Part shown: in pieces, positions 11,741 to 25,900 of the stretch | How the letters are laid out: each line of letters starts with the position of its first letter | How positions within the stretch are numbered: position 1 is the stretch's first letter | Origin: Certhia americana | Taxonomy: Eukaryota > Chordata > Aves > Passeriformes > Certhiidae | DNA: 64,000 nucleotides | Assembly: GCA_018697195.1 (NCBI GenBank) | Contig: CM031857.1 | Span: 65,286,774 to 65,350,773, forward strand | Direction of reading: 5' to 3' | The notes under the pieces: generated by a model | What the model saw: only the letters and a program-made list of their open reading frames with translations | Database searches by the model: none | What the model was told of the DNA's origin: nothing | Position numbers and translations under genes: made by a program

Positions 11741-14700
11741 TCATAAGCTTTCTCCTGCCAAGTCCTAGTCTAATTTACACCCATGCAACTCTACTGAAGT
11801 CAGAATTTCGTGGGTGAGAATGAGACCAGAAGTATGCCCAGTATGTGTGGTCTCTAACGCTGAAAATTGAGTGAACGAAACAAAAACAATGACAAAAAAA
11901 ACCAGCATCTTCAGAAAACAATTCTGTTTTAAAAGCAAAGTCCCTGAGACAGCTGTCATATATCATGACAGATTTTCAAAATGTATACGAATTACTGGTG
12001 GGCACTAAATCACATCCAGGGTTTCTGCCTTCCAACAAACAGTACTGCCAGCCTGCCTTAAGAAAAAACTCTTAAAACTTTCAGTTTTGATGGGGTGAGC
12101 AGTTTACAACACACCCTATTTGTGAAACAAAATAGAAAAGGACCTGTGAGTGGAACTTTTTCACCCTTGAATGTGTCTCAGAACACACATTTTTTTAATT
12201 GCATGCCTAAACTTCATCCTGGGACAAATTACAGAATTATTTAAATTATTGATCTTAATTCACTTTTAACTTCCTTCACATCATTATGCCTAAGTGTAAT
12301 AACAATTCTGAATAGTCATTCCAATAATTTCCTTAATGCAACTATTAGCTTCCTTTATACTCTATTTTATATAAATCTGTATATATATATTTTTGGGTAC
12401 TTGAAAAATTCATTAACATGTATGTATTTTCAAAAGCTCCTTGTTTGGGACTTTGAAAACATTTTCAAGGAACTTTACTTTTGTCATCACAGAATAAGCA
12501 GAAAACCAAAATACAACTGTCAGCAGTGTGTTACGTTTAATTTCATTTACTTGCTGGAAACTTCATTCTGCAGAAATGCTTTACTCACTGAATGGGAGGA
12601 GTTCCAAATCTCGTCTTAATTCTGAAAGAACTCCTTTCATTATTTCAAATTAATTCTTAATCCTCTTTCTTCTAGTTTATTTCAATGGTACTGACTTGAA
12701 AATAATTCAAGCCCTTTCTTGATTTAATATGAGATTTCATATTGTGGTTCTTACTTTGGCAAAATTCCTACTAAAATCTGAAAAAAAATCAGCCTCAGAA
12801 AGAAAGGCAGGGTTACCTCCTAGGACCTGACCCTGATCACTATAGGTTATTGCAGTGGTTTCATGGGTTTCAGCAGTTCAGGTACAAGTTTTTGGTAGCT
12901 TATTACGCTGCTGCCTAGTTATTTCAAATGAAATAGGATCCTAACCTTAGTCTCTGATCTAATGGGTGTTTTATATAGTGTGATACATAAAACAAGAAGG
13001 GGAAAGCAATCTGCTGGAGGACAGAGGTCTGATTACATAGACTGGATTGCAGAAAGGAGAACTTCACCATAATGTTCTGCTAAAATATACTAAATTTCAC
13101 AAGAAGAATTCTTTTTGTACAATGTATTCCTGGAATCTCACAGTTATACAGAAACCTTATTTCTGCTAAACTGTCTGGATTGATCCAATACAACAAGCTT
13201 GGTTAAATTTTACCCTAAAAATTTCATTACATGTTATTTTGGGATAATAAAAAAAAATTCTTGTCTGGTCCCCTTAGCTATATTTTCTTGATCAACTAGA
13301 ATGGTTCATCATAAACTGCTCATCTAGATTTTTTTTTTTAATATCTCTTAAAGGCCTATTATTAAAGGTATCATATTAATGAAAAATCCCCCTGCACTTT
13401 AAATATTGTTAAAGAAGGAATACTTAGAAAAAAAAAATCATCCATGGTTTAAACTGGTGCAACTAAACTGAAACTGACAGTCTTGCACTGGGAGAAAACC
13501 AGTGTATGTGAAGCTCAAACCATCTGTTCTTCATCAGTCTAATCAGACCTTTTTCCTGTAACTACTCCTAACTTGTAATATTAATTTTGAGGCCTGAGTA
13601 TAGCATTTAAAATAAACAAACAACAGAACTAAATTTCCACAGCAATGTTCAAATCTGAAAATCTTTCTGGTTAAGATGCGCCTCCACAATTAATACCACA
13701 GTTGCAGAAATAAAACATTGATGTAGAAAGCAGCAGTGTTCTTTTGTTTCATTAACACTGCATTTTTTGAAATAGATCTACTAGCAGGTCGAACAATGCT
13801 TAAAAAGAATGTGCAAATGGAATTATTTTATCACAAATATTTGCCATTTATGGAACTGATTGACTTACATTTCATGAAGTTATTCTTTCTAGTGGATATA
13901 TTCCTTTGTACTGAAGAGTAAAAAGTGAAATCACAAAGTGCATTTCAAATACCACAGCAAATTACTAACTTTACTTACACTTACAGCTTCATGGGGTTTT
14001 GTAATCTATGAATTTATTATTGGCTTGGTGCAATTGTGACAGAATTAAACCATGTATGTTGCATAACTGCCTGGCTATACTGCAGTCTTCAGCAACAATT
14101 TAAAATCCTACTGGAATGCACACAGCAACAATACAATACAATTAAGAGAGAACATTCTTTCTTAAACAACAGTCATCTTTTCAAAAGCAATAGATTCTCA
14201 GTTCTCATTCACTCTGTTGCATTATTCATTTCATGTGCAACCTCATGCTGGACCATAAATTGTTACTTTATCTAATCAAAGGCGACTTAACTCCACAGAA
14301 GGTCAAAGGTTTAATTTTGTGAAGTATTATCTTACGCTATGAGTTTAACGGAAAAATAGAAGAAGAAAAACAGCCAAGAAACTGGTAATAAATGAACCTT
14401 TATTGCCTCAGGCATTGGCCTAGTTAATAAACTTTCATTGAAGGTTTCTTTCAACTGTTATGGACAATGAGGTAAAAAAAATCTTAAATTACAGCCATGT
14501 GTGACTTTTAAAGCAGGCATTCTTTTTTATCTCAACCTTCCCAGCTTAGGAAAAAGACAAAGAGATTGTCTTCAATTTCTTAACCAAAAATGTATGCTTC
14601 TAAACAGATGAAAAAGTGCAGATCAAGCCTTTTAAAAGCAGAGGTCAGCTTTGAACAATATAAAAAAATACTTTTCCTTAAGTGTCAAATCCTGATCCGC

Positions 14701-16494
14701 AGTCTCCTTAACTGAATGTGCCGTTCCGAAAAAAAAAAAAAAAGAAAACGATATGTGGGAAGGCAAAACATATATATACTGACAATATATTATGCTAACA
14801 ATGATGATAGGTTCCTGAAAGACTTTCTGTTTTACATTTGCATTGATAGAGTGCAATAATGGCTCTTCTTTAATAGAATGACTTATTATGGGAACAATTT
14901 CCCTGCACTTTTTACAAATAGAAGTTCTTTTCTTCTTTTCATGTGTATTATCTCATGTTCTCACAATACTATTCTTGCTGATAGGAGAAATTAAAAGGTT
15001 TAACATAATGAAAGTTACTGGTGGTTATTGGTGCTCTGTGAATTTTCTTCATTTGATGTTCGTAGATTTTACTAACTACAATGTCTTTATTGACATACTC
15101 TTTGGGACCAGTTTAGAGAAGTGTATTACAGCTTATATTATACAGTCAAAAACAATAAGTAGACCAGTAGTATTTAAAAAAACTTTAGCTTTTAACTTTA
15201 GTCTAATTTATAACTGGATGGACACAACTAATTAATTGTAGTGGCGCTACAATTCGACAATATTGAAAAGACGTGTTCGTGCCTGTAACAGCAGCAATGT
15301 AGCTAAATACTCATAATCTTTAAACCAGCAGGAGCTTTTGTAGATTTTTTTATAAACCTAATCCACAGCTTGACACAGATCCTGGGGTAATGGCACACAG
15401 TTCTTTGATTAAACTAATATCTAAACACTGCTGAGGCAGCCTGATGACCGTGTGGAAGGGTCTCCCTTAAACTTCCGAACTCAGCCTTGCAAACAGAACT
15501 GTCAGAGTCTTTCCTGTAGCCCACGTGCCTAATCATGTGAGTGAAATTTAACTTATCCATGTGTATAACTATTTGTGGTACCAGAACACGATCAGAATAA
15601 AATGAGATTTTAGCTGTGGACCACAATGGTGCAATTTTAGCTTTGATAGCCTGTTGGTGGAATGGATGTGCCCCCAGTTCTCTGCACTGAGTCCACACAC
15701 TGAAGAAACAGCCCACTAATATTTAGTCAACATGTTATCAAAACCTTGTCGGCCTTTATGGTTTTGGTCTTAAAGCAACATTTTTGCCCAAAGAAAGACT
15801 CAATTCTTGCTTTGTGAGACTGCACAAAGACAGTCAGCTACAGACTCAGATGTCTCCTGCCATCCTCAGAAGTGAAAACAGTATTTTTCCTAGTCATGAA
15901 AAGGAAAGGCAAGAAATTCAGGGCTTTAGCTAAGATGAAATATTATCACAGCTGTTGATTAGAGCAGTGGACCTCCAGTAAACGCCTAAAATATAAACTA
16001 CTATTTCAAGATACTTTAAATAAAGTTTCCATTGAATTATTCTTTAATGAATTTAAAATATACTACATATCTAAAAAAATCTAAAATGTCTTTAAAGAAC
16101 AACTTTGATCCTGTTTTCTTATACTTAGTTTTAAAGTACAGATCTTTTTGAATCCTCTTGCCCCTAAAAAGAAACCTTTATAATACAATACACATTAACA
16201 AATTCTGTAACTGTTTTCTGATTATCTGTCTCTATTTGCAATGTGCAAAGCATGTTGTGCCAAGCATTAGAAAGACAGAAGTCAGTATAATGGTGGAAAA
16301 AATCTCAGAAGTCCACTGGTTATTTCAAGACATATGTGCCCTTGTTTTAACACAGCAAGTTGAGCAAGAGAATTTTCACGTTTCTGAATGTAAAGAATTC
16401 ACCTGAAAGGGTCAGAAGAGTCCTCTCACCTCCTTCATTCTTTTATTCACTAGAAGTGTTGCAACTTCAAGAGCTGCAGTGTGTCTTTGGGGCT
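11741..16494 (-). other. DACH1: DACH1 intron 2, no recognisable feature
   Basis: Ordinary AT-rich intronic sequence with short A or T runs (for example A14-15 near 14730). I see no exon, RNA gene or mobile-element tail. The open frames here, up to 115 codons, are AT-rich and repeat-free but resemble no protein. Confidence 0.6.
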
Positions 16495-16548
16495 CTTTTT
16501 TTTTTTCTTTTTCTTTTTCTTTTTTTTTTTTTTTTTCTTGTCTTTTTA
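16495..16548. repeat. T-rich / (TTTTTC)n low-complexity tract
   Basis: The plus strand is almost entirely T with periodic single C. Read on the minus strand it is an A-rich tract, and could be the worn poly-A tail of a retrocopy on that strand; no parent sequence was recognised next to it. Confidence 0.75.
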
Positions 16549-16962
16549 AAGTTTTGTCAGATCCATTATGCATTACTCTGTGCCAGAGGCAAGGCATGGG
16601 GCTAAATGTAATGTTACAGCACAGTGATAGCAGAGTTTGTACTGTGATGCAGAACTGTGATACTGTACAAAGTAGCTGTGATAATGACTCACAGGTAACA
16701 CTGTATAGTCCTTTTTTCAGATGAAAACGCAGTCAATTGTCACAGACAGTCCTCCCTCACCTTTATGTTCTACTTGTTGCACAAGGCAACAGAACATTGA
16801 ATCCCACAGGTAGCACCCTGGGCACTGATCAAGACATTAGATCAATGATTTTGGGTGACATGTCACATTTGAAGAAAAAGTATCTCTTTCCAACACAAAC
16901 TATAGCACAACAGGGGCACCATGTGCACTTAGGTCCCAGCACTTCATCAAAGCATGGATGTT

Positions 16963-17125
16963 AGGACAAAGTTATTCACTGAAAGAGTGGTTAAGCATTG
17001 GGACAGGCTCTCCAGACAAACGGTGTTCAAACAGTGAATAGTTGTGGCACTTTTGATACAGTTTAGAGTGCATGATGGTGTTTGTCAAAGGTTGGACTTG
17101 ATGATCTAAAAGGAAAGTGTGGTAT
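16963..17125 (+). mobile_element. CR1 LINE 3' end, 5'-truncated and decayed
   Basis: The fragment reads like the CR1 3' region: AAAGAGTGGTTAAGCATTGG, then an ACAGGCTCTCC motif, a GTGGCACTTTTGATACAG-like part and a GGTTGGACTTGATGATCT motif. The terminal ATTCTATG octamers are lost. Heavy divergence implies an old insertion. Its orientation is antisense to DACH1. Confidence 0.8.
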
Positions 17126-18790
17126 TAATAATGGTATTATTACTGTACTTGATTGTAATACAAAATCAAACATGCAGTAATTTTTCTACAGTTCCTAACA
17201 TATTGGCACAATTGCAGTTCTATATTATGAAGACCTGCAGACCTTTTTTAATTCAGATTTACATATGTGATCACATGTACTGATTCTGAAAGGCATATTC
17301 TTTGAAGCCGACAATGGATTGGTACCACTTTCTAGCACACCATGAATAAATATTCAACATATATAAAATAAGCAAGCATAAGAGAGTCCCAAGATTTTTT
17401 TTTTACAGAAATCTGAGAAATCCTCATGATATGCTATGCAAAGAAGGCATTATATGTTCGTTGCTAACAATACTTCATGAAAGAAATACTTTATGTTAGC
17501 ATGATCCTCTCAACTTGGTAGTGTCCAAAAAAGACAGAATATGATAACAACAATTATTTCACAGATTCCACATTTTGTAGGGAGTACTAGATTATAATTT
17601 GCAGCAGATAATTTAATTAATCTTTTATTCGTCCATTAATGAACAGATTTGGATTTTCACATATCTATCTGTTACTGGAAATCACTTTTCTCCACCTTCT
17701 CAACACTTACACAATTGCAAAATGGAACATGTGCTTTCTAATTTCACTTCCCTCTGGGTTATAACCTTCTTTCTGCCCATTGCTAAATTCCAAGTTTTAG
17801 ACTTATCAGACTCTTAGACATCCAGATTGGCAAGATGGACTGCACATTTAGCACAGAGTGAGTAATAGAAATACCTGGCAAAAATGTAATTAGTATCTGG
17901 AAAATAACTCACTATTTTTAATCCCAACTACAAGTAATCTAACTTTAATCAACTACAAGATGCAACCTCAATACATAACAACAAAAGTATCACCATTCCA
18001 AATGAATGTATTTTTCAACAAAACAAATACACAGACCATATAGTGCACATGTATTTCTCTTGTATTTTCTAGATGTTACTGGTCTTCAACATAATGACTT
18101 CTAGACTAAAATTTATAGTATGAATAATTTGGAAAAAACAAAAATGGAACAGGATCACTATTGTTACTTTATCTTAGAAATCAGAACATCATTCTAGTAA
18201 TTTGATACTAATATTGACTTGCAGTCACTTTGGAAGATACACAGATAACTAATAAGATTCCATGTATAAAACACTGATTATAATCAGTATTTGTCACTGC
18301 ATAACCCAAAGAACTGGTGGACATTTTCCAAAGTGGAGAACAAATTAGCTATGAAAATATGTCTATGGTATGCATAAAATTCACAGGAGAGAAAATAACT
18401 GGATTTGATGCAATTTCTTTATATTAAATTGCTGAGTTTATTTAAAATTGAATTCTTACTCACTACTTATGACATGTTAAAACAAAGGAATTGCTTTTGA
18501 AAGGATGCAGACCTGTTGTTAGATTTAATTCTTTGATGTACTAACAGCCGATAATATTAAGAAATTTTTTTTACTTCCAGTGCCTTAAGAAGTTTAAGAG
18601 ACATTTCTAGAATTCTCTTTGTTCACTCTGTTCTCTAATTGGTTGTATTAGTCACATGCTATATTTCTTTGCCAGGTTTGAAATAGAGTAATTCCTCCAT
18701 CTATTAAAAAAGATTTTCCCTCACGATAACAGGCCACAGGAGGATTGTATTTCATCTAGGCTGCATACTAACCATATTTATATGTGTGAG
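17126..18790 (-). other. DACH1: DACH1 intron 2, no recognisable feature
   Basis: AT-rich, non-repetitive sequence. No exon, RNA gene or mobile element was recognised. Confidence 0.6.
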
Positions 18791-18804
18791 CATATATATA
18801 TATA

Positions 18805-18853
<49 letters not shown>

Positions 18854-18859
18854 ATATAC
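18791..18859. repeat. (TA)n/(TG)n compound microsatellite
   Basis: Alternating blocks of TA and TG: TA, TG, a TA run of about 12 units, then TG and TA again. It is a simple dinucleotide repeat, likely length-polymorphic; the pure TA section can extrude as a cruciform. Confidence 0.95.
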
Positions 18860-19399
18860 AGTGAGGTTTCATGTAATAAAAGCAGATGAATCAACACAGT
18901 TCTGTCCTTCCAGCAACAATGCTTAATAAGGATGGTATATTGCCTACAGAGACACTCATATATACACCAGATCAAATCTGTGTGTAAATGCAGTGTACTT
19001 ACATTTTCCTTTCTTTGCTGTTGACATCCTGCCCTTCTCAGCTACAGCTAACATATTTCAAAAGAGGCAGTATAGTGTTGTCTCAACTGACCACATTTTT
19101 GAAGAAAAATATTTACAAGTATTTTTTTTCCATTCTCATGTTTTTTTTCTAAGAAAGCTTACATTGCAGGAAAACTTCAGTGAGTATTAGTAAATGTTCT
19201 AGTTTCACTGGAAATTGCTACCATTCAAGCATAAGTGATTGATATTCCTCATATCAAAGAGCATGAAATATAAAATTAGTTATAAAATGGCTTCAGTGCA
19301 TGGAAAAAAGATTGCCTCCTACAATGTTGATGATATACACGAATTTTGGATGGATTCATATTTCCAATCTCCTAAATGAACAGTTGACATTCCTCACCA

Positions 19400-19987
19400 A
19401 ACTAACAGCCAGAAATCCAATTGTATCCTGGGCTGCATCAAATGAAGCATGGCCGGCAGGTTGAGAGAAGCGCTTCCTCCCTTCTGCTGGGTTCTTGTGA
19501 GACCCTAGCTGGAGCACTGTGTTCAGCTGGGGCCCATAACATAAGAAGGACATGGACCTGCTGGACTGAGTCTAGAGAGGGGTCATGAAGACCGTTCCTA
19601 TGAAGACAGGCTGAGAGAGTTGGAGATGTTCAGCCTGGAGAAGACTCCAGGGAGACCTTACAGCATTTTCCAGTAACTAAAGGGTCTACGAGAAAGCTGA
19701 AGAGGGACTTTTTACAAGGGCATGGAGTGATAGAACAGGGTTAATGGCATTAAGCTAGAGGGCAGGTTTAAATTAGGTGTTAGGAAGAAATTTTAAACTG
19801 TGAGGGTGATGGAACAGATAGCCCAAAGAAGCTGTGGATGTCCCATCCCTGGATGTGTTCAAGGCCAGGATGCATGGGACTCTGAGCAATCTGGTCTAGT
19901 GGGAGGTATCCCTGCCCATGGCAGAGGGGTTGGAACTGGATGATCTCTAAAGTCTGCTTCAACACAGACCACTTTGTGATTCTATGA
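19400..19987 (+). mobile_element. CR1 LINE 3' end (about 590 bp, longest in the window)
   Basis: Recognisable CR1 landmarks occur in order: ATTGTATCCTGGGCTGCATC, then a CTTGTGAGACCC-TAGCTGGAGCACTG motif, CAGCTGGGGCCC, AGGCTGAGAGAGTTGG, CAGCCTGGAGAAG, GGGCATGGAGTGATAGAACA, TTAGGAAGAAATT, CCCATCCCTGGATGTGTTCAA, and the terminal TTTGTGATTCTATGA. It includes the end of the reverse-transcriptase ORF, now broken, plus the 3' UTR. It is 5'-truncated, as is usual for CR1, and antisense to DACH1. Confidence 0.95.
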
Positions 19988-22900
19988 AATATCTATTTTA
20001 TCTATCAAGAGGATCAAATATTTTTTGCATCCAATTGCAGCACCAGCTCACCTTAACCTTACATTTTTTATAAAAGAGATATTTTAATGAACATTTTTAC
20101 TTCAAGCCACCATATAAACAAAAAATAAACTTTAGTCCATTTCAAAGCTCCTACCTCTGTGCTGTGTTTCCCCAAGTCACTCCTCCATTAACACAGTGTT
20201 TCACACAAGTATTTACAGAAGCAATTATATCTGTGGAATGCCATTAACACATTGCACTTCACCTTGTATTAACTTTCTTTTTCTGATCCTGTGTGTTCAT
20301 ATAAAATGCCCAGATGCAAAGTACGGAAGACATTTTTTCCAGCAGTGGGACTGTGCTTTTTGACAGATTATATGAACAGCGATTTTGGCAGCTTTAGAAA
20401 TGCCCCTAGGTCAGTTGCTTGGTTAGACTGCTGAAGGCCTGAGTCTCCTGTTTGTCATTTTCTTACAATTTATCTTCAGTTAGTGGCAAATTAGATCCAT
20501 AAAGATCATAACCCCACACCTACAAGACCTGTACTTAACCACATGTGCCAAGCACACCTACAGAAATCCTTAGAGGGCAGCAAGAAGAATATGAAGAGAT
20601 GCTGAAAGAAAGTATCTGAATAATATCTGAATTACTTTGTTCACTCTTTTAGTTAAAAATACATCAGAAGAAGAAATTAGAGGCCCTTGAATTTTAATTC
20701 TGAGATTACCAGAAAGTACCAGATGTCACATACATTTTAATTTTATTTCCCCTTACCTATGGGATGGAGATAACACTTCCTTACTCTACAGAAGGATTAT
20801 CAATACAATTTAGTTAAGAGTTGTACAAAGCCAAGCATGCATTATTATTGCTTCCAGCCCTTGTTCTAAATCTAAATCAAAGGAAGTCCATAAATGCAAG
20901 GTAGATTTGCCTAAGAAGTGAGAGCAGCAGTTCAGTGCAAAGTGTACATGGATAAAAATACACAAAAGAACTATGAAGATGAAATCTTACTTTCAATTTT
21001 TCCACACACCTTAAAAGGTCACAAAACACTTCTGAGCCTGGGAGACATTAAGAAAGAATAAGAAATAAATATTTTTATTAGTTTCACTGTAGTGTTTTTC
21101 TTAAAACCATCAAATTAACAGATAAAATATTTTTTATCAACTTGAATTTCAAGTTAGCATATGGTCAATTCAAACTCTGAAGCAGGAAGGGCATAAGATC
21201 AATAATTTAGCAATTAAAAAAAATCAAAACACTTTTCAATTTCTGATGAGTTGTAAAAAATTCTTAATTCCATGAAAACTACTTAAGGCTTTATTAAAAT
21301 TAAGGTTAAAAAATCTCTGTCCTTCTGTTGTTACCTGAGCCAGTTAAGTGTTAAATGTGCTCTTCCTAAATCACTGACAATCACGAGAAGAAATATAATG
21401 ATTTTACCTTATGTTTGTAAAAATGTGACTAGTTATTTTTTTGTTGACTGTAAAGGAAGTCGTATTCTGAAAAACAGGATATAAAGGATTAAAAAATACA
21501 CTTCTAATCTAAGTGTGCCATAAAGCTGTCTGGTATTTTTTTAAATGGCCTGAAAAGTAAAAGGAACAATATGATTATCTAATAATCTTTCCATCCTTTA
21601 CAGACAAGAAAAAACAGGTGTATATTTAAGAACTATTACATAAGGTTACCTGTTCAAGGATACAGTGGAATAATGCTTAATTCCTTATCATTACATTAAT
21701 TTTGAGTTGAGAGCTTCATAAAAGCATATTCTCAACGGTTTTTGTAATCCAAAAGTGTACACACATGAAGGAGAACATCTATGTTTGTTTTCAATACAGA
21801 AGTAATAACACTGGGGGAAATTCTCAAGGAAAGGTCCATCTAGATTAAATGAATGAATTAAAGCCTGATGTGGTCAATAGCCTCATCAGCTGTTGATGCA
21901 TTTTTCCAGCTGCATTGAATCAGTGAAACATACACTTTGCTCCTCCAAAATACCTTCATGTATAATATCTGACAAAAATGGAAACTTTGCAATTAAGTCT
22001 AAGTCAAAACTGTGTTATTTTATTTGTTCAAATGAATTGTTCCAAGAAGGTAACGTACTGCACACCACACAGAGTATCTTATTTTACATACTACTGCCTA
22101 ATTGAAATATGCAGGTATATTCTCATTTCATCTTCTCAGTATTTCATTGGTAGCTAAACACAGACTTTAGGGCAGGTTCAAATACTGCTTTAAAGCAGAG
22201 TTTATTCAATATAGAACTACTTCTATTTCAAATTGTTATGGTATGGCTACAAGAAGCAATTAAAAATTCAATATATCAGTTCTAGTTTCCAGGGTTTCAT
22301 GTGCAGATATATTTTGGAACCCTGAACAAATAAATATCGTTAAACAGCACACAGTCCCCAACAGCTTGAGAGAAGAAAGAAATGATGATTACTTTTGCAG
22401 GTCACAGTTGGCAAATACTGGCAGTTTTGCCTGGGGTAAGTGGCAAGGTGAAGCCATGAACTGTGGCTGCAGTTCTCTAATTCCTAAAACATGAAACATT
22501 TTGTATCCACCTAATCTGCTAAAAACAAAGTCTGTGAGATTTCCTGGGGTTTTTGGTGATCTTTTAAAAATAATATACTATATATCTATGTACAATGTGC
22601 TTTTTAAAAGCAATGTAATATATCGTGCAGTTTTAGTATATGCTATTCCTGTTCTGCACTAATGGCAACTTATCTAATGCATTTTAAGGAGTATCTTCTT
22701 TATTTTTGTTATCATTATTATTTTCACCTTCATTCTTAAACTACTGATTGGATGAATATGGGGAAGGAAATTGAAATAAATATGAGAAATGCATTTGAAA
22801 GTATCAGTATATTTTTACAAATATCCAAACTTCATTTTCAGCAAACTTGTTATTTTAAAGCTGTTTAAAAGTGTTTTATTTGTTTTTGGTTTTTTTAAAA

Positions 22901-25900
22901 TTTCCTACTGGATTACACTTTTTTAAAAAATTAGCTTACCACATAGGCTAATTCTGATAATAAATATTTATCCTTCATCTTTATAATAAGTTACATGGTA
23001 TGCCCTTGTTCAGCTATAGAAAATAATATGAAGCCAATACAGTAGAGAGATATATTTGAAGTTCAGAAGCTGCTGACATTGGGCATTAGACCATAAGTAG
23101 GTCAGAATAAACACTTAACATTCAAATTTAAATATAATATTGTGTAATACAAGAAGATCTATAGAGCCATAATGTCTGAATATATTAGGTATGATGATAA
23201 TACTTCTATTGATTTCAGTCTGTTAAAATAATGAAACTGGATTACACAAATCAATTCTTGGAATACAACACAAAAGCATATATTATTTGCTTTGCACTTT
23301 CAAAATAGGCTTTTCAAGTGAGATTGACTGTAACTATTTTAGACTTTAACTAAAAACGAGTGTTAATTTTCTCAACATCAACTAAAAAACAGGCTCATAG
23401 TAGTCTTTTTGTTATCGTACGGTTGACAAGCTTAACAGTCTTTTAACCATCTAACAAACAGCTTTCTCTGTGTGATCAATTATTTAAGACTCTCGCTCTT
23501 ACATCATTGCTTCTGCAAGGAGAGGAGGATGTTCCAATAGGAGGATCTACCATTAAAGACAATTAACAAGCACTCCATTTCCTTTGGCAGAGGGAGGACA
23601 CTCAAAAAATGCTGTAAAACATTCAAGAATGTAGTTTCTGGTGATGTCTTCACAGTTATACAGAACTAAATATTTCATAACTTCTTGAAGTCAAACAAAA
23701 AACAAGGCATTGGCTTTTCAGGCTGTCAGGAATGATGCTTTGTTTTTCAACAACGTGCTCACTATATGTTAAATTATTTGTACTCCAGATGGGAATCAAA
23801 CTGTACTCTTGAAATTACACTGCTACAAAACATTGAAAATATTACATTTGTCCGATATCACAATTACAGTCACTAAACAAAAATTAAGGATAAGGTGTTT
23901 TTGAGAATGTATGTTACAAAAATGAGTGGTGATCCAGAACATGGAATACTATAAACCTCCAAAGTACAAAGCATTCATTCAAACCTGAAGTGTGAAGTAA
24001 AGAGGAATTTGCATTGTGAATGCAACAAAAACTGTAAATCAGTTCCTTAAAAGCAGAAGACAACTGTCTAAGTTAAGGGCTGCAGGCATCACAGCCTAAC
24101 GGGGTGTGCAGAATACTACAGATTTCCATCCTGGCATAGCAAGTTAAAGATCTGCAATGGAGAGTCACACTCCTCTGTTGTTACCAGGAGGTAATTATAC
24201 AACAGTATTTCTAATGATGGAGTCCCAAAGCAATGCTTCTCCTCTTCCCAGTGGAAAATATCTTTTGAAGCAAAGAGTGGCTGTGGGATTCAAGAGGAGG
24301 GAAAACACATACCATAAAATATAATTAAAAATTGTGGAGGCTGCCTATGACAAGAATAACCATAAAAAACAGATACAAACCAGCTGGCTGTTAACAACTC
24401 CTGAGTTATAAAAATCTTAACCTGCTGTAAAGCACTCAATTCGATTTACATAACCACAGAGCTGACATTCCTTTTAGGCTCCTCTGCTGGGGATTATTTT
24501 GACATGTTTTAAGGCAGCATAAAAAGCAACTGTGAAAGGAAGACATGTATCATCTTACATAAAAATTCATTCTTGCCTTAAGATTGGACTTACACACTTT
24601 AATCCCAGCATCTTTACTGAAACTGGAAAATATCTTCAATGGCTACTGGTGATTCAATTTTATAACATTATCCCTTTGGTGCTCATATTTTTGATAAAGT
24701 TGGTAGTGTATGTATACATACAAGCAAAGTGAAAAAAAAAAAAAAAAAAAACTATACAATCACAGAAGCTTAAGTTTTGCTATTACTGCACAAAATATCA
24801 ACCCCACAAGAATCCACTACAGAGCACAGCATATCTAGTCTTAGACAGATTAAGATTGCAACTGGCCTTTGTTAAACAAGAAAAGCATTTCTTAGGAACG
24901 TAATGATGCAGACAGCATTTTACACAACTAACACAGCTTGCTGTAGGGAATTAAAATAAACAAAATAAAATAAAATCAATCTTACACTGAGTGAAGTTTT
25001 GATGTATAAGTGCTGGCAGCTTACATTGCCCAGAGCACAGAATGAGTTTTGCCATTTGATAATTTGCTTGATTCACTGTGCTGCCTCATGCAGGGCATTT
25101 TATGCCTGATTTATGTTTAATCGAGTCACCTGCTTAATGTTAAGGAGGGTCACAGTTAGATAGAAGGGTTATGACCATGTAAGGCTTTCAACATCTTCCA
25201 GTTTGACATAAGAAATGGGTGTAAGTGTTAGAGGTCAACCTTTTTCTTTTATTTTGATTTAATGTTCTCTATGGAATATTGCATAAAACATTAATGCACC
25301 ACAAAACCAATTTGATTCCCTTTTGAAATGCAGTAGGCAAATATGGATTAAGAGACTCAAAACACTGACAAAATAAAATAAAAGCTATCTACAGTCTAAA
25401 TGATCATGTGTACATGAGGTGTTTTACAGCTTATAAGGTACACCCTTACTTATACAAAAATGAATACAAGTTCTCCCTTTAATAGATAAGCAATCAAATT
25501 TATTCTGGTGTCTCAAAAAAATAAAGACTTTAAAGACAAAAGGACCATAAACTTTTAATACAACTGAGGCGTCCAGGTTTACTATTCAGGCTAGATGTTC
25601 ATGCTTTTAAACATATATAACTGGATATTAGAATTATCAGCTATTTTTTTGCAATAATGATATGAAAAATTATGTCCATATGTAGTAAATGAAATTAGAT
25701 GTGGAATACTACTATTTACTAGAGAGTTTAGACAAATCTGATTTTTCTTGAGGTGTTTCAACATGCTGAAAGTACTGCAGGACATTATGATTTTGAGATT
25801 AAAATTCTACCATATAGCACTGGAAAAAAATAGGCATGGCACCAAATAAGGTATTTAAAGATGTACTTTTAAGGAGGAACTATTACAGTTAGCAAGTGCA